Below, piece after piece: positions 8,682 to 17,324 of a DNA stretch of 64,000 bases; position 1 is the first letter of the stretch, and every line of letters begins with the position of its first letter. The translations under genes and the position numbers were made by a program. A model generated the notes under the pieces. The model searched no databases and was not told the origin of the DNA. It saw only the letters and a program-made list of their open reading frames with translations. Source of the DNA: Anderseniella sp963759095 (lineage in GTDB: Bacteria > Pseudomonadota > Alphaproteobacteria > Rhizobiales > Aestuariivirgaceae); assembly GCA_963759095.1 (NCBI GenBank), contig CAVWYF010000010.1, positions 124,001 to 188,000 of the forward strand, given 5' to 3'.

Positions 8682-9797
8682 ATGGCTGTTGATTATGAGA
8701 TTGACTGTGTTGTGGCAGGTGCCGGTGCAATTGGCCTGGCGGTTGCCCGTGAGCTGGCGCAATCAGGACGTGAAGTCCTGATCGTGGAGGCTGACGAAGC
8801 GTTTGGTCGCGGAGTATCTTCGCGATCAAGCGAAGTCATACATGCGGGCATGTATTACACACCGGGCTCGTTGCGTGCGCAGTTGTGCGTTGAAGGCAAG
8901 TGGCTGTTGTACGACTTCATGAAGAAGCACAATGTTGCCCACACCAATTGCGGCAAGTTGATTGTGGCGTGTGAACCGGGTGAGGTGACAGCGCTTGAAG
9001 CCATCATGACCAAAGGCGCTGCAAATGGCGTCGGTGACCTGGAGATGCTCGATGGCCGTCAGGCCAGGACGCTGGAGCCGGAGTTGAAATGTGTAGCAGC
9101 GGTTCTGTCGCCGTCGACCGGCATGATGGATTCTGCCGGAGTTATGCTGGCCTTGCTGGGCGAGGCTGAAAACGCCGGTGCCACACTGGCCACCAGGTCA
9201 CCGGTTGCAGGTGGTCGCGTGGGTGGCAAACAAATCGAGATTGATATCGGTGGTGCCGAGCCGATGACGGTCGGCTGCAATCTGTTTGTCAACTCCACCA
9301 GTCTCAATGCGCCTCAGGTTGCATCAAGTCTTCAGGGCCTTGATGGCGTTCATGTGCCGACAGCATATTACGGCAAGGGCAGCTATTTCTCGATTGCCGG
9401 CAAGATGCCGTTTACGCGGTTGATCTATCCATGCCCGGTCATAGGCGGGCTGGGCGTTCATCTTACAATCGACGTCGGTGGCCAGGCCCGGTTTGGCCCG
9501 GATGTGGAATGGGTCGACGAGCCGAACTACGAGGTGGATCCCGCACGCAGCGATGATTTCTATGCCATGGTCAGGCGGTACTGGCCCGGATTGCCGGATG
9601 GCGCCCTGCAGCCGTCCTATGCCGGGGTGAGACCCAAGATCGTACCGCCGGGCAACCATATCCAGGACTTCCGGATTGACGGTCCTGAAGCGCATGGCGT
9701 GCCGGGTCTGATCAACCTGTTCGGTATGGAAAGCCCGGGTTTGACGTCCAGCCTGGCGATTGGGCGATATGTCGTGAAATTGACCAATTGCCTCTGA
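8682..9797 (+). CDS. FAD-dependent oxidoreductase, L-2-hydroxyglutarate oxidase-like
   Basis: A 371-residue DAO-family flavoprotein. The Rossmann motif GAGAIGLAVARELAQSG starts at about residue 14, followed by SSRSSEVIHAGMYY, the flavin-contact region typical of LhgO-like enzymes. The C-terminus has SYAGVRPKIVPPG and the closing FGMESPGLTSSLAIG. Family members oxidise 2-hydroxyglutarate or related 2-hydroxy acids. It is the third gene of the unit that begins with the SABATH methyltransferase (32-base gap). No membrane segment is seen; association with the respiratory chain is possible from the family. Confidence 0.88.
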   Translation: MAVDYEIDCVVAGAGAIGLAVARELAQSGREVLIVEADEAFGRGVSSRSSEVIHAGMYYTPGSLRAQLCVEGKWLLYDFMKKHNVAHTNCGKLIVACEPGEVTALEAIMTKGAANGVGDLEMLDGRQARTLEPELKCVAAVLSPSTGMMDSAGVMLALLGEAENAGATLATRSPVAGGRVGGKQIEIDIGGAEPMTVGCNLFVNSTSLNAPQVASSLQGLDGVHVPTAYYGKGSYFSIAGKMPFTRLIYPCPVIGGLGVHLTIDVGGQARFGPDVEWVDEPNYEVDPARSDDFYAMVRRYWPGLPDGALQPSYAGVRPKIVPPGNHIQDFRIDGPEAHGVPGLINLFGMESPGLTSSLAIGRYVVKLTNCL

Positions 9798-9962
9798 AAA
9801 GGCTCGTTGTCTGGGCATGGAACCAACGCGCTAGATTTGTAGGACCAACGCGGCATGTGCCATTGCGCCGCATGCCTTTGACGTTTCATAGTAAGGGCAC
9901 CGAAAGCACGCTTTTTCAACCTATTCACGTTTTCGGACGCTAATCAGCGGAGGGAGTAATCT

Positions 9963-10961
9963 ATGAAGAAATTATTGACAGCAACTCTTGCAGCAGCAGC
10001 CCTGGCTTCGGTCAGCTTTACTGCAGCTCAGGCGCAGACAAAGGAACTGGTTGTTGCCTTTTTCCCGGAATGGCCGATGCCGTTCCAGTATGCGCAAGCC
10101 CAGAAAATCTATGACAAGGAACTGGGTGTCACGGTTAAGTGGGTGTCTTTCGATGCCGGTACCGCGATGTCAGCAGCCATGGCTTCCGGTGATGTGCACA
10201 TCGCCGTTTCTCAAGGTGTAACACCGTTCCTGACAGCCGTTTCTGCCGGTCAGGACCTGCAGGCGATTGATGTTGCTCTGACCTATTCAGACAACGACAA
10301 CTGCGTGGTTCGCAAGAATCTTGAAATCACCAAGGACAATGCCAAGGAACTCGAAGGCAAGACCGTTGGTGTGCCGCTCAGCACGGCGGCTCACACCGGC
10401 TTCCTGGCCCAGATGGCACACTTCGGTGTTGACACATCCAAGATGAAAATCGTGGACATGGCTCCTGTTGACTCAGCTGCAGCATTTGCGAATGGCAACA
10501 TGGACATGGTTTGCGGTTGGGGTGGCCCACTGCGCCGCATGAAAGAGTTCGGCAACGTTCTCATCGAAGGCGACGAAAAAGAAAAGATCGTCGGCAAGGT
10601 TTATGACGTGATTTCCACGACCGGCTCATGGGCCAAGGAAAATGCTGATCTTGTTGCGAAGTTCCTGAAAGTCACCAACGACATGAACGACAAGTTCAAT
10701 AGCGGTGGCGGCGATGAAATGATGCCTGAGATTGCCAAGATGGCTGGCCAGGATGAAGCCACTGCAAAGGCAATCATGACCACGGGCATGAAATTCATCT
10801 CGTCCGAGCAGTCACTCAGCGACGATTGGATGGGCGGCTTCCTTGTGAAGAACTTCGATGCAGCCGGCGCCAAACTGGCTGAAGGCGGTACGGTCAAGGC
10901 GCTGCCGTCCTATGAGGGTGCTGTTAACTCCAGCTACCTCAAGGCTGCAGGAGGCATGTAA
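9963..10961 (+). CDS. Taurine/nitrate-type ABC transporter substrate-binding protein
   Basis: A 332-residue periplasmic protein with a Sec signal peptide (MKKLLTATLAAAALASVSF, cleavage near AQAQ). The mature protein starts KELVVAFFPEWPMPFQYAQ and has the NitT/TauT binding-protein pattern, including GKTVGVPLSTAAHTGFLAQ and VCGWGGPLRRM. It is TauA-like rather than nitrate-type by length and by the small-ligand hinge. ATPase and permease genes follow, after an intra-operon hairpin that would favour high expression of this gene. Sulfonate, pyrimidine-precursor or amine ligands are all possible. Confidence 0.87.
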   Translation: MKKLLTATLAAAALASVSFTAAQAQTKELVVAFFPEWPMPFQYAQAQKIYDKELGVTVKWVSFDAGTAMSAAMASGDVHIAVSQGVTPFLTAVSAGQDLQAIDVALTYSDNDNCVVRKNLEITKDNAKELEGKTVGVPLSTAAHTGFLAQMAHFGVDTSKMKIVDMAPVDSAAAFANGNMDMVCGWGGPLRRMKEFGNVLIEGDEKEKIVGKVYDVISTTGSWAKENADLVAKFLKVTNDMNDKFNSGGGDEMMPEIAKMAGQDEATAKAIMTTGMKFISSEQSLSDDWMGGFLVKNFDAAGAKLAEGGTVKALPSYEGAVNSSYLKAAGGM

Positions 10962-10972
10962 CAACCGATACT

Positions 10973-11004
10973 CAGGCCACCCGTTGGTTCGGGTGGCCTG
11001 TTTG
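10973..11004 (+). terminator. Intra-operon hairpin after the binding-protein gene
   Basis: Perfect 11-base arms, CAGGCCACCCG at 10973-10983 and CGGGTGGCCTG at 10990-11000, are followed by TTTG. It probably acts as a partial terminator or 3' stabiliser, giving more binding protein than ATPase and permease. Confidence 0.75.
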
Positions 11005-11081
11005 TTCTTTGCGGCCAGGAAGAAGACCGGTCAAGGTCTCGTCCGCGAACCCAACATGTAAGGGCTCTAAGGGAGGGGTAC

Positions 11082-11888
11082 ATGTCCAGCCTCATAATCG
11101 ATGATATATCAATGCGATTTGAGCTGCCGAATGGTGGCGCAGTTCAGGCATTGCAGAATGTTTCCCTCAATCTGAAGAAGGGAGAGCTGATGTCTGTGCT
11201 CGGCCCGTCAGGGTGTGGCAAGACAACGCTTTTGAACATTGTTGCAGGTTTCCTTGCTCCAACTGAAGGCAAGGTCATTCTAAACGATCATGTTGTAACC
11301 GGCCCTGCCGCAGAGCGCGGCATGGTGTTTCAGCAAGGCGCGCTGTTTGAGTGGATGAATGTGCGCAAGAACATCGCGTTTGGTCCGGACATGGCCGGCA
11401 AACCTGCCGCCGAGACCCGGGAAAAGGTTGAAAGCCTTTTGCAGATTGTCGGGCTGAAGGATTTCGCTGACAAGATGATCTACGAACTGTCAGGCGGTAT
11501 GCAGCAACGCGTGGCACTTGCGCGGTGCCTGGCAAACGATCCGGATGTGATCTTGATGGATGAGCCGCTCGGCGCGCTCGACGCGCTGACGCGGGAAAAG
11601 ATGCAGGGTCTGGTACTCAAACTCTGGAAGGAAACCGGCAAGACAATCATCCTGATTACCCATTCGGTGGAAGAAGCCTTGTTGCTCGGCGAACGTCTGG
11701 TCGTCATGGCGCCCCGGCCAGGCCGGATCCACAAGGAGTACAATCTTCCGTTCGCAGAAATGGGGGTTGGCAAAGACCTGCGTCTGGTCAAGAAGGAAAA
11801 GAAATTCGGCGAAGTCCGTGAGGAAATCCTGACCATGATCTGGGACATGGAAGAAGAGATCATGGGCCGTCAGGAGGACGTGGCATGA
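11082..11888 (+). CDS. ABC transporter ATPase, TauB/SsuB-like
   Basis: A 268-residue ATPase. Walker A GPSGCGKTTLL lies near residue 43, the Q-loop in MVFQQGALFEWMNV, the signature LSGGMQQRVALAR near residue 137, Walker B VILMDEPLGALD, and the H-loop in LITHSVEEALLL. This is the NitT/TauT ATPase pattern. The gene overlaps the permease start by 4 bases (ATGA), so the two are translationally coupled. It follows the binding protein after a 120-base leader containing a hairpin. It energises import from the cytosolic face. Confidence 0.93.
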   Translation: MSSLIIDDISMRFELPNGGAVQALQNVSLNLKKGELMSVLGPSGCGKTTLLNIVAGFLAPTEGKVILNDHVVTGPAAERGMVFQQGALFEWMNVRKNIAFGPDMAGKPAAETREKVESLLQIVGLKDFADKMIYELSGGMQQRVALARCLANDPDVILMDEPLGALDALTREKMQGLVLKLWKETGKTIILITHSVEEALLLGERLVVMAPRPGRIHKEYNLPFAEMGVGKDLRLVKKEKKFGEVREEILTMIWDMEEEIMGRQEDVA

Positions 11889-13156
11889 TCATTCTTCTCA
11901 TTTACATAGCAATATTTATCGCGGCCATGATCGGCTACAAGCTGATCAGCGGCTTTCTGACCAAAAAGGATGACTTCACCAGTCTCAAGACAGTGACGTT
12001 CGGTGATGAGAGTGCGGTTATTTCCAACCGGGCAGCATCCATTATTTCGATTGTTGCGATCTTCCTGATCTGGGGATCGTTTACAGGCTCCAAGGTTGTG
12101 CCGTCTTTCCTGCACGTGTCAGGGCCGTATGTCGGCGAAACAAGTTTTACCTATGAAGCCAAAGACGCATCCGGCGCTACCGACACAGGCACCATCAAGG
12201 CCGTGGTTCATCCGGTTTCCGAGCCGGCGGAAAAACCGGTGGTTGATGAAGCCGCAAATACCGGTTTTGCGAAAGATGCTGCTGAAAAAGTCATAACCTA
12301 CCGCTCAATTCTGGTATCCCGGAGTGACCTGCTGGAAAATCCGAAGGAACAGGAGATTGTGTCGGTCGAGGGCAAGGCCATTGCGCCAAACGGATCGGTT
12401 CAAATCGATACCGGCGAAGTCCGCATGACGGCCAAGGGTAGTCTGGCATATGAACCCACCAAAGGCTTGCAGATGGAGTCGATCTGGCTTCCTGCTCCTG
12501 AAGCCGTGGTGAAGCGCCTGATCGAAATTTCGAGTGAAGGCTATCAGAACGTCACTTTGGGGGAGAATCTCGGTTGGTCGATTTACCGTGTTATTATAGG
12601 CTTTACTCTTGGTAGTATTGTCGGCATTCCGCTGGGTTACGCGATGGGTCTCAATGGTTGGTTCCGCGGCTGGTTTGATCCGATCGTCGAGTTCATGCGT
12701 CCGGTTCCGCCGCTGGCCCTGATCCCGCTTATCATCATCTGGTTCGGTATCTGGGAAACCGGCAAGATTTCGTTGCTGTTCCTGGCTGCCTTGTGGATCA
12801 TGGTCATCGCTGCACGGTCAGGTGTGTCGGGAGTGAGCATTTCCAAGGTGCACGCGGCGTATTCGCTTGGTGCTTCAAAAAGCCAGCTTTTGTGGAAGGT
12901 GATTGTACCGAACTCGCTGCCGGAAATCTTTACCGGTGCACGAGTTGCCATGGGCGTGTGCTGGGGCACGGTGGTTGCTGCCGAACTGGTGGCGGCAGAA
13001 AAGGGTGCCGGTAAAATGATTATCGCGGCATCCAAGTTCCAGAACACAGACATTGTGCTCATGGGTATCATCCTGATCGGTATCATCGGGTATGGCATAG
13101 ATATCATGATGCGGATGGCTGAAAACTATCTGGTTCCGTGGAAAGGCAAGGGCTGA
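11885..13156 (+). CDS. ABC transporter permease, TauC-like, with large periplasmic insert
   Basis: A 423-residue inner-membrane protein, far longer than the usual 250-280 residues of TauC/SsuC. A hydrophobic segment at 1-20 and another at 51-66 are followed by a hydrophilic stretch of about 125 residues (76-198) rich in E, K, T and V, which looks like a beta-type extracytoplasmic domain. The standard permease core starts at WLPAPEAVVKRL (201) and includes the EAA loop AAYSLGASKSQLLWKVIVPNS and five or six further helices. The insert falls where TauC normally has a short link after its first helix. Reading frame and operon position are otherwise ordinary, and a terminator follows. Confidence 0.88.
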   Translation: MIILLIYIAIFIAAMIGYKLISGFLTKKDDFTSLKTVTFGDESAVISNRAASIISIVAIFLIWGSFTGSKVVPSFLHVSGPYVGETSFTYEAKDASGATDTGTIKAVVHPVSEPAEKPVVDEAANTGFAKDAAEKVITYRSILVSRSDLLENPKEQEIVSVEGKAIAPNGSVQIDTGEVRMTAKGSLAYEPTKGLQMESIWLPAPEAVVKRLIEISSEGYQNVTLGENLGWSIYRVIIGFTLGSIVGIPLGYAMGLNGWFRGWFDPIVEFMRPVPPLALIPLIIIWFGIWETGKISLLFLAALWIMVIAARSGVSGVSISKVHAAYSLGASKSQLLWKVIVPNSLPEIFTGARVAMGVCWGTVVAAELVAAEKGAGKMIIAASKFQNTDIVLMGIILIGIIGYGIDIMMRMAENYLVPWKGKG

Positions 13157-13188
13157 TTTGCCTTCTTCCATACAGTCAAAACGAATTT

Positions 13189-13214
13189 CGGGAGCTCTTG
13201 GGCTCCCGTTTTTC
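13189..13214 (+). terminator. Terminator after the taurine-type ABC operon
   Basis: CGGGAGC (13189-13195) pairs with GCTCCCG around a short loop and is followed by TTTTTC. It lies between this operon and the oppositely oriented aminotransferase-like gene. Confidence 0.8.
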
Positions 13215-13244
13215 TTTCAGCCCGCTATAAAGCCGGGAAACACT

Positions 13245-14432
13245 CTATCTCGCAGGTACGCCCGACCTCATGCCAAGGTCTCGCATGACTTTCTCAACCG
13301 CTCGCACAAACTGGTCCGTGACGGTTTCATCGATGGCGCCGACGGTAGCAACCCTGAACCCGCCTTCAGCGCCTGGACAGCCATCGCCGTCCATGATGAC
13401 AAAGCCCATCTGGCGCAGGCGCTGGATAAAGGGTCCAGGTGCATAACGCCTGTCGGCGGGCGGCTTAAACAGGGTCAGATACCCGCATGTTGCAGTACCG
13501 TCCGCCAGGGTGGGGTAGAACCCCAGTTGTGCCATGCCTGACAACAGTCTCAGATGATGCTCCTGATAGCGCTTGCGCCGCATTTCAGGCCCACCCTCAA
13601 GATAGAGCCGCCGCAATGCGACGCCGCAGGCAACAATGGCATGTGCCGGCGGCGTACCGGGAAACCAGCCGGTGCGATGGATACCTTTCCACAGCTCAAC
13701 CAGGTCCAGCGAGGCTGATGGGGATTGGAACAGGTTTTCTGTCAGCAAGCTTCGGCGCACCATGACAAAAGAAAATCCTGGAACGCTTTCAATACATGCC
13801 CACGGCACACCCACCGCGGCATCCACTGTTCCGTCGGCGAGATTAAGTGGTATGGCGCCAATGCTGGCCCGGGCATCGACGATCACCTTGCACCCGGCCT
13901 CATGGGCAATGGCTGCGAGTTTGGCAACCGGATTGGCCAGTCCGGTGGAAATGTCGATTTCTGCCAGATAGACAGTATGTATGTCGGGATCTGCCTCCAG
14001 CACTTTCGCCAGTCGATTGGTGGTGACGGGTTTGAGAACTGAGCCGGCGATGGTTTCGACCGGGCGTTTTATATGGGTCAGTATACTGGTTGCCTGCTCG
14101 GCATGAGGGCCGTGAGCTGCAACCAGCGTTTTGCGTTTGCGCCCCGTTGGGGCCAATGCGCCCAACACGCACTCCAGCATCGCGTCGCCCGACAAATGCA
14201 GCGGGATACAGTCATACTCACTGGTCCCGTCAACAAGCTCAAGCAACTGTTCAGTGACGCTGAGGGCAAGCGAAACAAATTCACTATCCCGCATGCTCCA
14301 GTCCGCCAGCATGGCGAGTTTAACGTCACGTGACGTGGTCACCGGTCCCATGGTCAAGAGCCAGGGCATGTCCTCCTGACCTTCAGGACCATTGAAGGCA
14401 GGAGCGTATTTGTGTTCTTCGGCAAGAGCCAT
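13245..14432 (-). CDS. PhnW-like class V aminotransferase fold protein lacking the PLP lysine
   Basis: A 395-residue protein resembling 2-aminoethylphosphonate:pyruvate transaminase (PhnW): LLTMGPVTTSRDVKLAML near residue 25, STGLANPVAKLAAIAHE, VIVDARASIGAIPL, then the C-terminal small domain with YAPGPFIQRLRQMGFVIMDGDG. In PhnW the Schiff-base lysine sits in SANKCIQGVPGF; here the aligned stretch is VPWACIESVPGF, with alanine (codon GCA, 13797-13799, residue 212) in place of lysine. The frame is open throughout, so this is not a sequencing break. It may be a non-transaminating homologue or pseudoenzyme. It is convergent with the taurine-type ABC operon. Confidence 0.78.
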   Translation of the reverse strand: MALAEEHKYAPAFNGPEGQEDMPWLLTMGPVTTSRDVKLAMLADWSMRDSEFVSLALSVTEQLLELVDGTSEYDCIPLHLSGDAMLECVLGALAPTGRKRKTLVAAHGPHAEQATSILTHIKRPVETIAGSVLKPVTTNRLAKVLEADPDIHTVYLAEIDISTGLANPVAKLAAIAHEAGCKVIVDARASIGAIPLNLADGTVDAAVGVPWACIESVPGFSFVMVRRSLLTENLFQSPSASLDLVELWKGIHRTGWFPGTPPAHAIVACGVALRRLYLEGGPEMRRKRYQEHHLRLLSGMAQLGFYPTLADGTATCGYLTLFKPPADRRYAPGPFIQRLRQMGFVIMDGDGCPGAEGGFRVATVGAIDETVTDQFVRAVEKVMRDLGMRSGVPAR

Positions 14433-14526
14433 GGGATCGGTGTGCCTTTATCTCTGCTGTACCACGTCTTGATGCGCCGCCATCATTCATGCCATGACCG
14501 AAGGACAGCCTTGACCTGAGTGCACT

Positions 14527-15261
14527 CTACAGTCGCCAGTCGATTGGTGGAAGGCCACGCAATAAAAGCCACTCCTGCGCCTGTGTAAACGGCTGGGAGG
14601 TCACAAACCTGTGTTGCGGACCGGCTCCACGTGCCAATGGTGATGGGTGCGCGGTTTCAATGACGCAGTGCCGTGACCTGTCAATACCGGCGCCGGCGTG
14701 TTGGGCAAATTTGCCCCACAGCATGAATACGACCGGTGTGGAACGCTCATTCAGCCGTTGCATGATTTCGCCAGCTAACGCCGCCCAGCCGAAGTCCTTG
14801 TGGCTGTTCGCCTTGCCGGCCTCAACGCTCAACGTCACGTTGAGCAACAGTATGCCCGAACGCGCCCATTGGGTCAGGTTGCCATGGGTTGGCGGCGAGA
14901 CGCCCAGATCGCTTTCAAGGCTGGTGAATATCGTTCGAAGGGACGCCGGTATTCGCTGCTCCGGGTTTGCCACCGAAAATGCAAGGCCATGCGCATCACC
15001 GGGCGTGGGGTAGGGGTCTTGCCCCAAAATAACGGCCCTTACCTGGTCCGGCCGGGTCAGCTCAAGGGCGTTGAAAATGTTGTCGGCGCTCGGCAAAACC
15101 TCAACCCCCGCCGCCACGCGGGCATCCACCCGTGCCGCGGTTTGCGCAGCAGCGCCGGATCTGAAGAAGTCCAGATCTGCCCAACCGGTGGTTGTTACAG
15201 CGTCAACGGCGGTTCTGTAAGTAATTGGCGCCACGCCAGATTCTTCAATAGGCTTTATCAA
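14527..15261 (-). CDS. ung: Uracil-DNA glycosylase, family 1
   Basis: A 244-residue enzyme that removes uracil from DNA. The catalytic-water motif appears as ILGQDPYPTPGDAHGLAFSV, with Pro where E. coli has His after the Tyr; GQDPYP forms are known, for example in actinobacteria. LLLNVTLSVEAGKANSH and the DNA-intercalating motif HPSPLA near the C-terminus are present. Length is typical. It is divergent from the ParA-like gene across 119 bases and ends 94 bases from the start of the PhnW-like gene on the same strand. Confidence 0.9.
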   Translation of the reverse strand: MIKPIEESGVAPITYRTAVDAVTTTGWADLDFFRSGAAAQTAARVDARVAAGVEVLPSADNIFNALELTRPDQVRAVILGQDPYPTPGDAHGLAFSVANPEQRIPASLRTIFTSLESDLGVSPPTHGNLTQWARSGILLLNVTLSVEAGKANSHKDFGWAALAGEIMQRLNERSTPVVFMLWGKFAQHAGAGIDRSRHCVIETAHPSPLARGAGPQHRFVTSQPFTQAQEWLLLRGLPPIDWRL

Positions 15262-15380
15262 GGGCTGTTCTCATGGTGCGTTACTAGCAGTGGCATCAGC
15301 GTGCAAGACATGGTATTCGGTTTTTGAGGCCCGCCCCAGGGGGCATGTTCTAGCGGTATGGTATATAGGGAAACAAATAG

Positions 15381-16136
15381 ATGAAACCAATAGTCATCAT
15401 GGTTGGTGCCGACAAGGGCGGCGTTGGCAAGACAACAATATCACGCGCGTTGCTGGACTACCTGCATCGCAACAATGTTCTGGCCCGTGCATTCGACACG
15501 GAAAACCCGCGCGGAACGCTGCATAGGTTTTACCCGGCTATCACCGAGATCATTGATCTGCACAATGTAGCGGACCAGATGAAAGTGCTTGATACGCTGG
15601 AGACCGCCAAAGTGCCGGTGACAGTTGTGGACCTGAAAGCAGGGAACCTGTCTTATGCCCTGGAAACCTTCGAAAAAATTGGTGTTTTACAGGCTGCCCG
15701 GGACGGGGTGTTTGAGATGGGCCTGATCCATGTAGTTGGTCCGGCGATCGCGTCACTGGATGAACTTCAGGAGGTAACACCTTATGTGGAGGGGCTTGAT
15801 TACACCGTTGCCCGCAACTTTATCAATGAAACCAATTTCTTCGAATGGGATGAGAAGACCTACAAGCGGTATTTCTCCAATGTGAATGAAGCCCGGGAAA
15901 TTGTTATTCCAAAACTCAATGAAATGGCTGCAGAGCAGGTTGACCTCGCTGATGTAACTTACAAGAACTTCATCGACAACAAGGACAGCCAGGGCAAATC
16001 TGCAGACTTTTCTTTCGTGCTGCGTGGCTATGTGAAGAAGTGGTGTTCTGAGATCGATGACGAGTTCGACCAGCTTCGCCTGATCCAGATGCTGACCTCG
16101 GGTGGTTCCGGTGAAGCCGGAAAAGCCAAGAGCTGA
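15381..16136 (+). CDS. ParA/MinD-like P-loop ATPase, first of a pair
   Basis: A 251-residue cytosolic ATPase. Its deviant Walker A, KGGVGKTT, lies at residues 12-19 with the signature lysine of the ParA/MinD class, and FDTENPRGTLHRFYP follows near residue 39. VVDLKAGNL looks like the Walker B region. There is no DNA-binding domain. A second, related gene begins 247 bases downstream and shares the DxxxPRGxxxRFYP block, so the two look like duplicates that may act together. No partner parB, plasmid origin or chemotaxis gene lies nearby, so the cargo is unknown. Confidence 0.8.
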   Translation: MKPIVIMVGADKGGVGKTTISRALLDYLHRNNVLARAFDTENPRGTLHRFYPAITEIIDLHNVADQMKVLDTLETAKVPVTVVDLKAGNLSYALETFEKIGVLQAARDGVFEMGLIHVVGPAIASLDELQEVTPYVEGLDYTVARNFINETNFFEWDEKTYKRYFSNVNEAREIVIPKLNEMAAEQVDLADVTYKNFIDNKDSQGKSADFSFVLRGYVKKWCSEIDDEFDQLRLIQMLTSGGSGEAGKAKS

Positions 16137-16189
16137 TTGTCATTGAGCCGGTAGGCTTTTAGGCACTATATGTTGCGAATGGTTCTGGT

Positions 16190-16217
16190 TGCCCGGCAGC
16201 TCGTCTGCTGCCGGGCA
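16190..16217. terminator. Strong inverted repeat after the first ParA-like gene
   Basis: Perfect 11-base arms TGCCCGGCAGC (16190-16200) and GCTGCCGGGCA (16207-16217) enclose a 6-base loop. No T run follows on either strand, so it may be an mRNA-stabilising or Rho-assisted structure. Confidence 0.55.
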
Positions 16218-16382
16218 GCAGGTTTACCCGGCCAAACGTATCTGTAATTTCCCGGCCGAATGGGCCGGACCTTTTGTGGCGCAATCGGGTTAAACTGAGT
16301 TTGTGACTGACAGGGGTTGCGTTTGATTCGCGTCGCGCGAACCACTGTCCGGCCATTCCGGGGTATCAACAGGACGATTTAC

Positions 16383-17114
16383 GTGAGCGAAGGTGCGGGA
16401 AGTCGGGTAATTGTCGTGTGTTCCGATGAGGCACGCAACGGCAAGACTCTGACCGCACGCCTGTTGATGGATCATCTGCTGATGACAGGCCACAATCCTC
16501 ACGTGTTTGATTGCGATGAACCGCGTGGACGGATAAACCGGTTCTATCCTGATCGTTCAACGCTCATTAGCGTTGAAAAAACCAGCGGTCAGATCAGGCT
16601 CTTTGACAAGATTCTCGCTGAGCCGGATCGCGATTACATCATTGATCTGCCGTCGCATGGGCTGGATGAGTTTTTTACGGTGGTTGATGATCTCGACTTT
16701 ATCAACGCCGCCCACGATGCGCGCATTGAAATGGTCATCGCCTACGTGCTGGACCAGACCGCGACGTCTGTCATGACCGCGAGGGATCTTCGAGGTGCCT
16801 ACGCAACCGAAACGTTTTATCTGATCCGCAATGCCTGGAACGGAAATCCGCTTGTCACGCGTCAGGCGCGCGAAGTCTATGAGGAAATTGAGCCGGATGC
16901 CGTGTTCAGCCTGCCCTTGCTCGATCGTGAAGCAATGGCGGCCGCTGAAGAACCCCCGTTTTCTTTCATCGAGTTTCAGGAGGGCATCTACACCACACTG
17001 CCGCCGTCTCTACGGCTGCGCCTGAGATCCTTTCTGTCGGAAGTGTTCGGCCAGTTTCAACGCCGCGAGCTGTCGCTTGACCTGGGTTCGCTCAAGAAAA
17101 TGGGTTTGATCTGA
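16383..17114 (+). CDS. Second ParA-like P-loop protein with altered Walker A
   Basis: About 243 residues from GTG 16383, chosen because AGGA lies about 9 bases upstream; a longer TTG start at 16317 is in frame but adds an uncharged leader without a clear function. The P-loop reads SDEARNGKTLTA, so the GK[ST] core is kept but the signature lysine of ParA/MinD is replaced by an acidic residue. FDCDEPRGRINRFYP matches its upstream neighbour. YIIDLPSHG is in the Walker B position. It probably arose by duplication and may be a partner of the first ATPase. It is convergent with the exported-protein gene beyond the repeat block. Confidence 0.72.
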   Translation: MSEGAGSRVIVVCSDEARNGKTLTARLLMDHLLMTGHNPHVFDCDEPRGRINRFYPDRSTLISVEKTSGQIRLFDKILAEPDRDYIIDLPSHGLDEFFTVVDDLDFINAAHDARIEMVIAYVLDQTATSVMTARDLRGAYATETFYLIRNAWNGNPLVTRQAREVYEEIEPDAVFSLPLLDREAMAAAEEPPFSFIEFQEGIYTTLPPSLRLRLRSFLSEVFGQFQRRELSLDLGSLKKMGLI

Positions 17115-17180
17115 AACCGGCAGTCCCCATCACCTGATGTTATCCAACTTAAACATTTCCCGATATCTGTTCAGCAATGC

Positions 17181-17314
17181 AGAACGGCCCGCCAAAGGCG
17201 GAAAAAGCTGTTCGACCTATAAATAGAGAACGGCCCGTCAAAGGCGAAAAAGCTGTTCGACCTATAAATAGAGAACGGCCCGTCAAAGGCTGAAAAAGCT
17301 GTTCGACTAATAAA
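17181..17314. repeat. Three tandem copies of a 45-46 bp repeat
   Basis: Copies run 17181-17226, 17227-17271 and 17272 to about 17314, each beginning AGAACGGCCCG and containing AAAAAGCTGTTCGAC. Inside each unit GAACGGC and GCTGTTC form an imperfect inverted repeat, so every copy can fold as a hairpin. The block fills the gap between two convergent genes (ends at 17114 and 17325), a position that suits bidirectional termination or a repeat-expansion site. Copies differ by a few bases, so the array is not brand new. Confidence 0.85.
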
Positions 17315-17324
17315 AACCCGATGA

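Noticed and set aside
14527..15261. Loss of the His in the uracil-DNA glycosylase GQDPYH motif as a sign of an inactive enzyme
   Set aside because: GQDPYP is a known natural variant in active family-1 enzymes, and the catalytic Asp and HPSP loop are kept.
17181..17314. CRISPR array candidate
   Set aside because: Units are contiguous with no unique spacers, and no cas genes are present.
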